Source: an uncultured Gammaproteobacteria bacterium (lineage in GTDB: Bacteria > Pseudomonadota > Gammaproteobacteria > Arenicellales > Poriferihabitantaceae). Taken from it: DNA of 35,706 nucleotides. The stretch covers positions 1 to 35,706 of the forward strand of contig CALKKV010000039.1 in NCBI GenBank assembly GCA_937992195.1. Reading direction: 5' to 3'. A program made the position numbers and the translations under genes. A model generated the notes under the pieces. The model was not told where the DNA came from. It made no database searches and saw only the letters and a program-made list of their open reading frames with translations. Positions 26,701 to 34,929 of this stretch are shown piece by piece (positions within the stretch are counted from its first letter, which is position 1; every line of letters begins with the position of its first letter).

Positions 26701-27672
26701 TTGTGCCTGATTTTCAATCGTTATGTCTTTTCCAAGAACTTCGATCAATCCGCCTTTAGAACTAGCGCTACTATCCCCAGAGACATCTAGCTTACCTGCA
26801 GCGAGAACCTGACCTTGAGAGCTCCCGTGAAGAACGATCTTGCCGCCACGTTCGGACACACTTTTTGCAGAGATAATGCCGTCCATATTGATCACATTAT
26901 CTACCACGCCTTTTGCCGCCGAAGTGGTCAATGCAACGGTGCCACCATCGGCGAGAATGCTTCCGCTGTTTTTCACTAAAGAACGGGATAAGTTATCGTC
27001 TACCGCAAGTGAAACAAGCCCGTCTCCATACAGATCAACGGTAAACTTGTTTCCCGAAGCCAGCGCCACTCGACCAAGGCGCGCACGAATAATGCCGTTG
27101 TTGCTTACATTGGGTGCTACCAACGCCACCAGTCCATTCTCGGACACACTGATCTCTCCTTCGTTAACGATCTGACCGTCACCTGACCCGGCAAACGTCA
27201 GTCGATCGGACATAAAGTCATTGATCTGAATATTTGACGTCGTTGCAATTAAGCTATTGACGTCTACCAGCGATCCTCTACCCAAAACAATACCGTTCGG
27301 ATTGACCAAAATCACATTGCCATTTGCGTTTAGCTGACCTCGGATATTCGACAGCTTGTCTCCGGTAACGCGATTTAATAATGTGGAAGAAGACGAAGGC
27401 TGGTTAATGTTCACGGTTTCGCCGCTGTCTATGCTAAAGCCCTTCCAATCGATCGCAGCTCTCGCAGTTCTTTGATCTATTACCAGCGTCGATGGATTGA
27501 CATTGCGGATGTCGGCTTCACCGGCTTTCACAACGCCATCCTCGGGGTTCGCTACTGCGGTTCCAATACTCCCGGAAACCATCGCGGACAGCAGAATATA
27601 TTTGAAGGCCCAATTATTTGCTCCACTGATCGACCAGCTCTTAAAACTGGTCCATATGTTTAACTTATTCAT
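23716..27672 (-). CDS. TpsA exoprotein with filamentous haemagglutinin N-terminal domain
   Basis: The 1318-aa protein has a long signal peptide (cleavage likely after TAVA, about 38-41) and the TPS secretion domain (about 50-290, with the NPNG motif at 124-127 followed by IVLGRGSLVDVNSL). A beta-helix body contains two similar modules (about 321-437 and 664-784). Between the modules lies an acidic tract (543-600). A proline/threonine linker (1176-1213) precedes a C-terminal tail with the only two cysteines, C1277 and C1317. The ATG at 27672 is preferred because GGAGG lies 9 nt upstream; the ATG at 27681 touches that GGAGG. It lies 101 nt after the TpsB stop and is read from the same operon. 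An adhesin or aggregation role is likely; no toxin domain is visible. Confidence 0.88.
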   Translation of the reverse strand: MNKLNIWTSFKSWSISGANNWAFKYILLSAMVSGSIGTAVANPEDGVVKAGEADIRNVNPSTLVIDQRTARAAIDWKGFSIDSGETVNINQPSSSSTLLNRVTGDKLSNIRGQLNANGNVILVNPNGIVLGRGSLVDVNSLIATTSNIQINDFMSDRLTFAGSGDGQIVNEGEISVSENGLVALVAPNVSNNGIIRARLGRVALASGNKFTVDLYGDGLVSLAVDDNLSRSLVKNSGSILADGGTVALTTSAAKGVVDNVINMDGIISAKSVSERGGKIVLHGSSQGQVLAAGKLDVSGDSSASSKGGLIEVLGKDITIENQAQVLASGTAGGGEIFIGGDFQGQGDRLKSDTTVVKQGAQLEANATGNGNGGQIVLWSEKSTLADGTISAVGGSLGGNGGSVETSSAGLLSFSNRVDVSASNGSAGSWLIDPEDITIGRSEADSIEATLNDGGSVSIATSSEGDGKGDITVAASITKTEGGDAALALTAHNDVNINAPITSQSGALDVKLTAGNSVKVNASVVTNGGSFTSHINPALAALGDTSSDDESEEQANEAEETEEVVEVEAQSEASETETFVAEDSGQSVAEGVIGEVNEVEAQPQLEPEAVVQQIVIDEAVVTSGGAVVVDATTKGSVSVNANVDTTNSVAGEVGGDVFVTGDEVTLTNSASIDTSGDSGGGRVLIGGGFQGDGEIASSTQTVIQSDAQIVANATTEGNAGQVVVWSDGITQFDGSITANGGSTSGDAGQIEVSGKQVLRFNGVVDATAENGNNGSLLLDPITLTITNSPSQIDNNAVLPGLDNANQEVSVLSWEQIQDLGDIDLLIRTGEDLNIAAIDGGEVVLPQSADLTSGRTIAFLSDNGDIVFAERTDVVRTSGGDLQFGATNGSLDLGVLITDNPESFEADGSLKPISEFIAGGSVTLQAGDDISVNRVQTTGGDLVATAGGDFFAGGAEAIASENAAIDLAARSDTLSFVDDEVVFPGVESIDPADLQGGFVSVSGALTIDANSISVIGNGDAGFGSRPIAELGGDLPGSETLPTVTLDLGAGPASYYLIGAISSDFNLTATEGINGVFSFPDYTNRLIEEPSLNAGLSIEANGSAVDLTAAQLRELLAELSTSATTVRGENPERSKIFGQEILLPGLGGDFLFYTNADSTNNHPVSAGLGFRGEDLLSLPPPTTPPVVVAPPPGTPSPGTPTPLPTPGTPTPDTNQPVFIVSGEQPAAPAVSVLSPAIETEQTVSPSAELTITAAPDSTSTSRSESIAIEGYAGSDRSNPCVGTDRLAWIGYAVKSAIDVAYMGRGDPSGAVDSVFDKDNCF

Positions 27673-27773
27673 TATATTCATCCTCCAATCTCGTATTTAC
27701 TCTCTCGTTATGTGGCTATATTTGTGCTCAGGCACTCTAGCCATCAATAATTATTAAGACAATCTACATTCAA

Positions 27774-29507
27774 TCAGAACGCATTTTTCACCGAAAAAAA
27801 CAACCGTCCCGAATCGTTTCCTTCTGAAGCAATCTCATTCGATAGCGGCGACGCATACTCAACATAACCGCCCCAATTTCTTGCTAAATCAAAGCGCACT
27901 CCCAGTCCTGTTGATGACAGAGATTCTGTGGTTTCTTCATCTACCGTCGGCGCATTTCTGTCCACCTCACCACCGTCGAGAAACAGGTAAGAGGAATAAC
28001 CCTTTAACCATTTCCTGGAAGAGCTGGAGGCGTATCGCAGCTCAATTCGACCTGCATAGCCTGAATCGCCAACAATCTCAGAAGCATCAAAGGCAGAACC
28101 AAAATCTTTACCGCCAACACCAAACTGCTCCGCACTAAAAAGCACGTCGTCACTAAACTGCGCGTTAAATGCAGTGAATAGCGACCATCTTGGAGACAGC
28201 CCCTGCAATCTCGCTGCATATACATTCACTTTAGAATAATCCGTTTGTGCATCTAGATTGCTTGCTGCTGTAGCGCTCAAACCATCTATCCCCTGACTCA
28301 ATCTGAACTCGACAAGATTCAGACCTCCAAAGCGATCGAGATTGTCATATGTGATGCCAAAACGCAGACTGCGAATCTTGTCTTCAGTCGCACTACTGCC
28401 GTCATCAGCGGAACTATTCTCTGCGGCAATCAAACTTTGGGTCTCGGTGTCCTGAATAGACAGCTGCGCATCCAAAGAAATATTCTTCCTTCTTGCTCTT
28501 AATAACGGATATTCCAGACCAAGATCCAATGCCGTGGTTTCACTATCAATCTCGAGGGGAGCAAGCTCTCCTCCTGGTTGGCTATTGACCACCGACAGTG
28601 ACTGGTTAAATTTCAAACCCTGATCGGCGATTGGAATGCTGTGGCTGACCACTCCGTATGTCAGCTCTTCGTTCAACGTGCTTACCACCGTTAACGCCAG
28701 TGAATTTTGCAGTCGGCTTATACTGTTAAACGCAGCTGACGCGGTTAATCGGCCAGGGCCTATAAAGCTGTTACCTCGGTTATCGATTTGCAATGCATAG
28801 CTACTAAAGTCGGCTTCGACATTAAGTGTTATATCCGCCGCTCTCGGTGTCGCCGAAGGCGCCAGCGTTGCGGTTACCGTATAGCCAGACACATCATTTA
28901 ACAGCAATAAATAGCGCTCTAGATCTTTTGCCTTAAGCGGCTTTGAGCGAAGGATGTTAGCCATATATCGATTGACCCGAGACAGGGCTTTTTCGTCATT
29001 GGTACTGACACTGACTCCGGAAACAAACCCTTCTACTATCGTGACCCTGACCGAAGCTTGTTGATCGATTTCCTGCTCGGGCAACACCGCTTGAGAAAGG
29101 ATGAAGCCTTTGTTTCGGTAATAAGCGGTAATATTGTTAACGATCTCGTACAACTTTTTTAGATCGATGGACTTACCTAAGTGCTGGAGATAAATCGCCT
29201 CTAACTCATCTATACCGATTGCAGTCGCCCCTTCTAATTCAATCGCATTCAAAACAAACTCAACGCTTGGAATATTATCGGGCACCTGCAAGTCTTGCTT
29301 TCCCGGAATATCGATATCGCTGCTTGATTTCGGGATGCTAAACGGCGCGAATTCTCTATCGATTCTGGATGGATCTCCGCTAGGGGGAATTTCGCTTTGA
29401 GCGAAAACTTGACCGGCGCCGAACACAAACAAAACAACAACACATATAGCGCTTCTAAACGACAAAACAACTCGGCTAGAGAGCGCTTGCACAACATACA
29501 TCTTCAT
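27774..29507 (-). CDS. TpsB outer-membrane transporter (ShlB/FhaC/HecB family)
   Basis: The 577-aa protein has a signal peptide (hydrophobic 17-35, cleavage after FAQ or VFA), two POTRA domains (about 82-158 and 160-231), and a 16-strand barrel (235-577). The final residue is Phe, as usual for barrel proteins. It should export the adjoining TpsA. The conserved barrel loop that normally carries Arg-Gly-Tyr reads GGKDFGSAFD (465-474), so the Arg is replaced by Ser. The ATG at 29507 is used; the ATG at 29501 is a close alternative. It is the first gene of a tpsB-tpsA-caspase operon with a CRP-type promoter. Confidence 0.9.
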   Translation of the reverse strand: MKMYVVQALSSRVVLSFRSAICVVVLFVFGAGQVFAQSEIPPSGDPSRIDREFAPFSIPKSSSDIDIPGKQDLQVPDNIPSVEFVLNAIELEGATAIGIDELEAIYLQHLGKSIDLKKLYEIVNNITAYYRNKGFILSQAVLPEQEIDQQASVRVTIVEGFVSGVSVSTNDEKALSRVNRYMANILRSKPLKAKDLERYLLLLNDVSGYTVTATLAPSATPRAADITLNVEADFSSYALQIDNRGNSFIGPGRLTASAAFNSISRLQNSLALTVVSTLNEELTYGVVSHSIPIADQGLKFNQSLSVVNSQPGGELAPLEIDSETTALDLGLEYPLLRARRKNISLDAQLSIQDTETQSLIAAENSSADDGSSATEDKIRSLRFGITYDNLDRFGGLNLVEFRLSQGIDGLSATAASNLDAQTDYSKVNVYAARLQGLSPRWSLFTAFNAQFSDDVLFSAEQFGVGGKDFGSAFDASEIVGDSGYAGRIELRYASSSSRKWLKGYSSYLFLDGGEVDRNAPTVDEETTESLSSTGLGVRFDLARNWGGYVEYASPLSNEIASEGNDSGRLFFSVKNAF

Positions 29508-29550
29508 TAATCAACCAAACCTCAGGAAACAAATTAGTGGTTTTTCTTCG

Positions 29551-29600
29551 GATCGATAGTATATAGCGCTTGCTTTCTTTAGGTTGTGATCTCGGTCACA
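29551..29600 (-). promoter_or_regulatory. Predicted class II CRP-dependent promoter of the TPS operon
   Basis: TGTGATCTCGGTCACA (29585-29600) is an exact TGTGA-N6-TCACA CRP site. On the minus strand TATACT (29563-29558) makes a -10, giving a start near 29551. The CRP centre at 29592.5 then lies 41.5 bp upstream, the standard class II position. The ATG of tpsB is about 44 nt further on. Confidence 0.7.
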
Positions 29601-29742
29601 AGATAGAAAATTGATAGCGATTTTCAACGCTGTATTATTGGACTACTCCACTTGCACATCAAAACTTGCTGTGGTTTACGGATTAACCTGACCTCGCTCA
29701 AATCAATAGCTGGCATAAATAGCGCGATAACGGGCTGTTACT

Positions 29743-30453
29743 CTATTCAGGGTTATCAGAGGCCTGGACCAACACCGACCTTGCATGAGAAAAATATTGT
29801 CGCCGTGTTAGTACGAGCAACACAAAAATTGTGGCCAAGATAAATGCCCCCGGACCAATAAACCATCCCATATACCCAAGGGCAAAAAATATTCCGCGCA
29901 AACCGGAAGTGAAATGTCTTCCCGCCAAAACATTCATTTCAGCTGCACTTTTTGCCGCTGCGTTTCTTTCATCCAGCGTTGCTTCTTCGGTGTGGGGTAC
30001 TGCGCCAATTAAAATAGCGCAATAGTTGAATAACCGATAGGACCAGCCAAACTTAAAAAAAGTATAGGCAAACAAGGTGGCCAAACCAAGAACCTTAATC
30101 TCCCAAATCGCCCGAATAAATTCTTTTTTCAGCGGCAAGTCCCGATAAATCTGTAACACCGTCTCTGTCGCTCCAAGCAATGCAAAACAACCACCAATGG
30201 CAAGAATCGAAGTCGAGGCAAAGAATGCAGCGCCTTGTTGTAAGCCGCTTAGTATTTGCGTATCAATCATACGTAAATCACGATTGGCTAATACCAACAT
30301 CCATTTGCGGCGCTGCTCGGTCATTAATCCCGAGAGGCTTTTTCTTCCGATCCCGGAGAAATCAACGATCGCTTCAAAACAGACCCAGGAAGCGACAAAT
30401 ATAGAGAGCCCGATAATGTCGAGCGGGCTCATTAAACTCAGTAATTCATTCAT
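29743..30453 (-). CDS. DUF599 family membrane protein
   Basis: The 236-aa protein has about four hydrophobic helices (near 10-28, 72-95, 115-135 and 190-222). It carries DUF599 marks such as RKWMLVLANRDLRMIDTQILSGLQQGAAFFASTSI and GRHFTSGLRGIFFALGYMGWF. The role of this family is unknown. The gene lies upstream of the TPS operon on the same strand but is separated by 235 nt holding the CRP promoter, so it is a separate unit. The start at 30453 fits the family's N-terminus. Confidence 0.85.
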   Translation of the reverse strand: MNELLSLMSPLDIIGLSIFVASWVCFEAIVDFSGIGRKSLSGLMTEQRRKWMLVLANRDLRMIDTQILSGLQQGAAFFASTSILAIGGCFALLGATETVLQIYRDLPLKKEFIRAIWEIKVLGLATLFAYTFFKFGWSYRLFNYCAILIGAVPHTEEATLDERNAAAKSAAEMNVLAGRHFTSGLRGIFFALGYMGWFIGPGAFILATIFVLLVLTRRQYFSHARSVLVQASDNPE

Positions 30454-31108
30454 CTCGGAATTATAATATTCAAACGATATAGGTTGCTGAAAAAGAACTG
30501 AAGAAAGAATCGATTTTTGTTCTTAATTATTAGGTTGGAGATTTCACATACATTACTGTCTCTTATCGTGTAGCCTGGGCGAGAAGCCAATATCAAAGGG
30601 TATTTGACCGCCGTTTTTTTCCCCAACAAAAACAATATGAACTAATGTTAATACTTAACCTGTAGAAACAAGATTTGGCTCTAATTTGGCCACCTCAGAG
30701 ACTATTTTGGAGATTTTGGCCTACTACAACACATTAATTTGTGCGCATTTCAATATTTCTCCTATAAATATATGCAAATTGCGCATAAAATAACCTCGTG
30801 GTTCACCTTTGCAATTACAGCAAGGCGATTGGTGATCGCTAATGGATTCTTCATAAGCTTGATGCCGGGCGACACATTCTTTAACTGAGTTATTGAATGA
30901 TGAATGTTCGACCAATTTCAGTGAATCGCTGTAAAGTAAAAATCTCGCTCAATCCAGATTTGGTTTGAGCTAGCAAGAAGAGTTGTTCGCCTTAGAAACG
31001 ACCTCTTGCGGTTGGCATTGTCAATTTTTAAGCTAACAGGGCGATTGCCAATAGCTAAAAAATAAAATTCGGGAGTGAGGAACTCCGAAAAAGTTGAGGA
31101 GGTAATAA
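30454..31108. other. Intergenic region before the signalling operon
   Basis: About 650 nt, A+T-rich, with no convincing gene. An open frame at 30724-30915 on the minus strand starts only with TTG, has no ribosome binding site and resembles nothing I know. An imperfect hairpin (31068-31089, TTCGGGAGT with ACTCCGAA, one bulged G) sits just before the GAGGAGGT ribosome binding site of the OmpA-like gene. No clear promoter was identified. Confidence 0.5.
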
Positions 31109-31648
31109 ATGAAATCCATTTTCATGCTGCTATGCGTGTTGGCTGTCGCTGGATGCGCTACGCAGAAAGCACCTGAACCCCTGCCCCCGCCTCCTGAGAA
31201 AGAGCCCAATGAAATCATTATTGAGCAAATTCGGGACAGTGGGCTTTCGGCATGGGAAACAGATAAGGGAGTAGAGATATTTCTTCCTGACTTACTTTTT
31301 GAATTTAATAAAGCGGAAGTGTCTGAACGCGCTTTGGGGACATTGAATGTCGTAGCCAATATCGTAAAAAAGGATGTTGCAAAAACTCGAAATATTGAGG
31401 TGCACGGTCATACTGATGCGACCGGACCAGAAGAATATAACTTATTGCTTTCGAAAAAACGTGCCCTTGCGGTAGTTGAAGTGTTGACATCTAGTGGTAT
31501 TCCCGCGGACCGCATCAAAGCAGAGTGGTTTGGAGAAGCCAAACCAAAAGTGCAAAACTACTTTACTGACGGAAATTTCAATAAGGCTGGACAATCAATT
31601 AACCGTCGGGTTGAAGTTGTCATTCTGAACAATACGTCAGCCGAATAA
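31109..31648 (+). CDS. OmpA-family lipoprotein
   Basis: The 179-aa protein has a lipobox LAVAGC with lipid-carrying C16, a short Pro-rich linker (22-33) and an OmpA-like peptidoglycan-binding domain (about 55-175). The diaminopimelate-binding pair is D103 (HGHTDATG) and R118 (SKKRA). It should anchor in the outer membrane or periplasm and hold peptidoglycan. A strong GAGGAGGT lies just before the ATG. The next gene starts one base after the stop, so the genes are co-translated. A link to sensing by the downstream binding protein and kinase is inferred from operon order. Confidence 0.9.
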   Translation: MKSIFMLLCVLAVAGCATQKAPEPLPPPPEKEPNEIIIEQIRDSGLSAWETDKGVEIFLPDLLFEFNKAEVSERALGTLNVVANIVKKDVAKTRNIEVHGHTDATGPEEYNLLLSKKRALAVVEVLTSSGIPADRIKAEWFGEAKPKVQNYFTDGNFNKAGQSINRRVEVVILNNTSAE

Positions 31649-31649
31649 A

Positions 31650-32666
31650 ATGATTTCTTCATTGCAGCTCGCCTTATCTCTTTCTAACAGATCGTTGAAA
31701 ATACGCTGTTCACTTTGGTGTCTGCTGATTCTCGTCGCCTGTCACCTTTTCGGAGTCTCTAACGCAGCAACAGATAAACCAGCCCGAATACTCCATATCA
31801 ATTCTTACCACCAAGGATATAGTTGGAGCGATAATATCCTGCAAGGCATTCAGAGCAGATTGCTTGCCGAGAACATTGAATTCGATGCGCTACATCTTGA
31901 TTCACTGCAACATTCCAGCGAGATTGATATGAGCAAAATCTATGAATCCGCAGAGGCCAAAGTTCTGGCATTTCAGCCAGATGTCATCATCACCTCTCAC
32001 GAGCTTGCAACCCAGTATGTTATTGCGCCAATCGTCGAAAACTATGATATTCCGATCATCTATACCGGGATGCATGGCGACCCCGAAAAATATAATTTTC
32101 CAAAAGATCAGGTAACTGGAATTGTCGAGTTCGCGATGATTGAACCATTGCTAGATTTACTGGAACAGTATTCTGAGGGGAAGCGGGTAGGACTGCTCAC
32201 GATTGACTCACTTTGCGCCAGAACCGTCAAAGACCACTACGAGGAAATCCTGAATTCCAGATTTACCGAAACCATTCATGCGACAGATTTCGAAGTGTGG
32301 AAGGCCGGCTTCGATACGCTACAAGACCAGGTAGACATTGTAATTTTAGCTGATCCGACTGGCCTGAAAGGCTGGAACTCATCCGATGCGCTCAACTATC
32401 TAGAGAACAATATGCGTGTTCCTATTGGGTCCACCGATAAATGGCTTGCTCCACTTTCTCTAATCACTATTGCTAAAATACCGCAAGAACAAGGATGGTG
32501 GGCTGCAGACATTGCGGTTAAGCTTATAGATGGTGGAAAACCAATAGATTTTCCTGTCACCACAACCAGAGAAGCGGAACTGTATATTAATTTTCAGGCA
32601 GCTGAAAAAATGGAAATTGTTTTTTCAACCGAGCTGGTTGAGATCGGGACCAAAGTTGATTACTAA
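31650..32666 (+). CDS. Periplasmic substrate-binding protein, likely sensor input
   Basis: The 338-aa protein has an N-terminal signal segment with either a lipobox (LVAC, C31) or cleavage after SNA (37-39). An ABC-type substrate-binding fold follows, with ILHINSYHQGYSWSDNILQGI near the start and HELATQYVIAP and PIIYTGMHGD in the middle. This type of domain also appears as the periplasmic part of histidine kinases and diguanylate cyclases. No permease or ATPase gene is nearby. It lies between an OmpA-like lipoprotein and a hybrid histidine kinase in one operon, so it probably delivers a ligand signal and not a nutrient. The ligand is unknown. Confidence 0.83.
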   Translation: MISSLQLALSLSNRSLKIRCSLWCLLILVACHLFGVSNAATDKPARILHINSYHQGYSWSDNILQGIQSRLLAENIEFDALHLDSLQHSSEIDMSKIYESAEAKVLAFQPDVIITSHELATQYVIAPIVENYDIPIIYTGMHGDPEKYNFPKDQVTGIVEFAMIEPLLDLLEQYSEGKRVGLLTIDSLCARTVKDHYEEILNSRFTETIHATDFEVWKAGFDTLQDQVDIVILADPTGLKGWNSSDALNYLENNMRVPIGSTDKWLAPLSLITIAKIPQEQGWWAADIAVKLIDGGKPIDFPVTTTREAELYINFQAAEKMEIVFSTELVEIGTKVDY

Positions 32667-32735
32667 GCCGAATTCTGATTCCACTTATTCAAGATTCACC
32701 CCACAAATACGACGCCTGTACGAATATGATTTGAC

Positions 32736-34745
32736 ATGAAGATTGAAACAAAATTCTTCATCATGTTGATATTCCTATCTGCCTTGATGGGAGCGGGGAC
32801 CATTATTCCAGGATTTATTAAACTGAGAGATCTGGAGAAGACAGAAGCCACAGAATATCTCAAAGATCGAAACAATGCCTTAGCTGCGGACATCGAACGG
32901 GCGCGCAGTGTGCTCGAGAAAGCAGGAGTGTTTGAAGTTGAATCCTACAAACAAAACGCGATAGAAGAACTCTCGGCTAAATATACTTCGGAAGAGCCCG
33001 ATCCCAGGGTAAGCAGTTTTGTGATTGACCTTGAAGACAACATTATTGTCTCATGGTATAGCAAAGACGATATGCCAAGCTCTTCTGAGATTATTGAAAT
33101 TGCCAAACAGAGACCAGATGGCGAATTGACCTATGCTGGCTTTACTGAGAGCTGGAACGCGGTAAAACAGACCGACGAAGGCTGGCAATGGAAGCTGGTT
33201 ACCTTCATGTCTGACCAAGAGATGTTTCGGGAGTCATGGAGTTATTTTTGGTTTGTCATCACAGTAGCGATCGCTGTATTGGCTGTGGTACTGCTGATTT
33301 ATTTCGTTTTAACCGGAAGATTTCGAGATCGCTTTACGGCAACTATCGATAAGATTGATAGATACAACGCCACGGAGATAGAAGAGTTCATAGAGGTCGA
33401 TGGCACCGATGAGATTGGTGTTTTACAGGAAAGCGTCAACACTATGATTCAAAAGATTGGTGATGAAATAGAAACCCGAAAGGAAACGGAAAAAGCGCTT
33501 AAAACTGCGAAAGAAGAGGCAGAGGAAGCAAACAGAGCAAAAAGTCTATTTCTCGCGAACATGAGCCATGAAATCCGGAATCCGTTAAACGCGATTGTTG
33601 GCTTCTCGGATGTGTTGGCTAAAACAGAACTAAGCGAGCAACAATCAGAGTTTGCAGAAAACATTTCTCAAGCGGGAAAAGTCTTAAGCGCCACGTTAAG
33701 CGACGTACTAGATATATCGAAAATTGAATCTGGCTCCGTTGCTGTAACCAATGAAGCTTTTAGCGTGAGAGATGAAGTAAACGGTTTGATAGCCATGTAT
33801 TCACTTCAAGCCGATGAAAAAGGGCTTGAAATGCATTGCGAGATAAAAGAGGAAGTTCCAGATCTCGTGCATGGGGACAAAACGCACTTAGCACAAATTC
33901 TAAATAATCTTGTGCAAAACGCGATTAAATTCACGACCGAAGGAAGCGTTTCTATTCACGTGGAAATTATCAACGAGTCGGTCGATTTCTGCAGACTCGG
34001 TATAACAGTAAGCGATACTGGGATTGGAATTAAAGAAGAAGAACAACGATGGATTTTCGAAACTTTCTCCCAAGCCAAGAGCACCAGACCTTACAGCTTG
34101 TCGGGGGTTGGACTGGGGCTTTCCATAGTAAAGAAACTAGTGCAATTATTGGGAGGCAGTATATCTCTGTCCAGCAAACCCAAAGTAGGGTCAAGTTTTC
34201 TAGTTGAACTTCCATTCCTCAAGCCTAGTTCAAAAGAGCAACGCCAAAACCCGTTAAAAGAGGATCGTCATGGAGAGTTCTCGAATATTCAGGCGCTGAT
34301 TGTAGATGACGATGTATTGAATCAGGCTTATATGGGAGAGGTATTAAAATCGAATGGCATCTCTTATGTAAAAGCAGAGAACGGTAAGAAAGCGATTGAA
34401 ATCATTGAAAGCCAGCATATCGATATCATGCTAATGGATATTCGTATGCCGGTCATGGGTGGCATGGAAACCTTAAAGTTTATAAGACGATATATGGATC
34501 CACCGAACAGTAACATTCCAATTATTATCGTTACGGCAAACGTTTTCGCAAAGGATATCAAAGGGTATATAGAAGCGGGCGCGGACGACTGCATTAATAA
34601 ACCTGCGCGTTCCGAGGAAATTATTGCAACCATCCAAAAAGTGCTCAATAAAGATGAGGCAGACAGTGAGAGCTCGCCCCTTTCAGTTGATGAATCTGCC
34701 TCGGAAAAAGAACCAGTCTCAGAGAAAAAGGCAATAGAATTTTAG
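32736..34745 (+). CDS. Membrane-bound hybrid histidine kinase
   Basis: The 669-aa protein has helix 1 (6-26), a periplasmic sensor (about 30-165) of no family I know, and helix 2 (171-194). A HAMP-like and coiled segment (about 195-270) follows, then a HisKA domain with H278 (MSHEIRNPLN) and an ATPase domain with N395 (NLVQNAIKFT), DTGIGI and GVGLGLSIV. A receiver domain ends the core, with D568 (LMDIRMP) and K622 (NKPA). The tail (640-669) is acidic and Ser-rich. There is no HPt domain, and no output regulator lies nearby, so a phosphotransfer partner must be elsewhere. It is the third gene of the lipoprotein/binding-protein/kinase operon, 69 nt after the previous stop. Confidence 0.9.
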   Translation: MKIETKFFIMLIFLSALMGAGTIIPGFIKLRDLEKTEATEYLKDRNNALAADIERARSVLEKAGVFEVESYKQNAIEELSAKYTSEEPDPRVSSFVIDLEDNIIVSWYSKDDMPSSSEIIEIAKQRPDGELTYAGFTESWNAVKQTDEGWQWKLVTFMSDQEMFRESWSYFWFVITVAIAVLAVVLLIYFVLTGRFRDRFTATIDKIDRYNATEIEEFIEVDGTDEIGVLQESVNTMIQKIGDEIETRKETEKALKTAKEEAEEANRAKSLFLANMSHEIRNPLNAIVGFSDVLAKTELSEQQSEFAENISQAGKVLSATLSDVLDISKIESGSVAVTNEAFSVRDEVNGLIAMYSLQADEKGLEMHCEIKEEVPDLVHGDKTHLAQILNNLVQNAIKFTTEGSVSIHVEIINESVDFCRLGITVSDTGIGIKEEEQRWIFETFSQAKSTRPYSLSGVGLGLSIVKKLVQLLGGSISLSSKPKVGSSFLVELPFLKPSSKEQRQNPLKEDRHGEFSNIQALIVDDDVLNQAYMGEVLKSNGISYVKAENGKKAIEIIESQHIDIMLMDIRMPVMGGMETLKFIRRYMDPPNSNIPIIIVTANVFAKDIKGYIEAGADDCINKPARSEEIIATIQKVLNKDEADSESSPLSVDESASEKEPVSEKKAIEF

Positions 34746-34929
34746 GCTAGTTTGCTCGATTGACTGATCTAGCGTATATATGTTGGAACTTGATCTGATA
34801 GCTAAAGAATCAATGTTCGATAAAATCTGACAATGCCCGTAGAATACTCAAAGCGATCATAAAAAAATGTGTTTTGTTTCTGCGTTGCTAAGATGGAGTT
34901 GCAAATTTCAAAGGATGTTGTTGAATAAA

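Noticed and set aside
30724..30915. 63-codon Cys-containing open frame on the minus strand
   Set aside because: It has only a TTG start, no ribosome binding site and no similarity that I recognise; it is likely chance.
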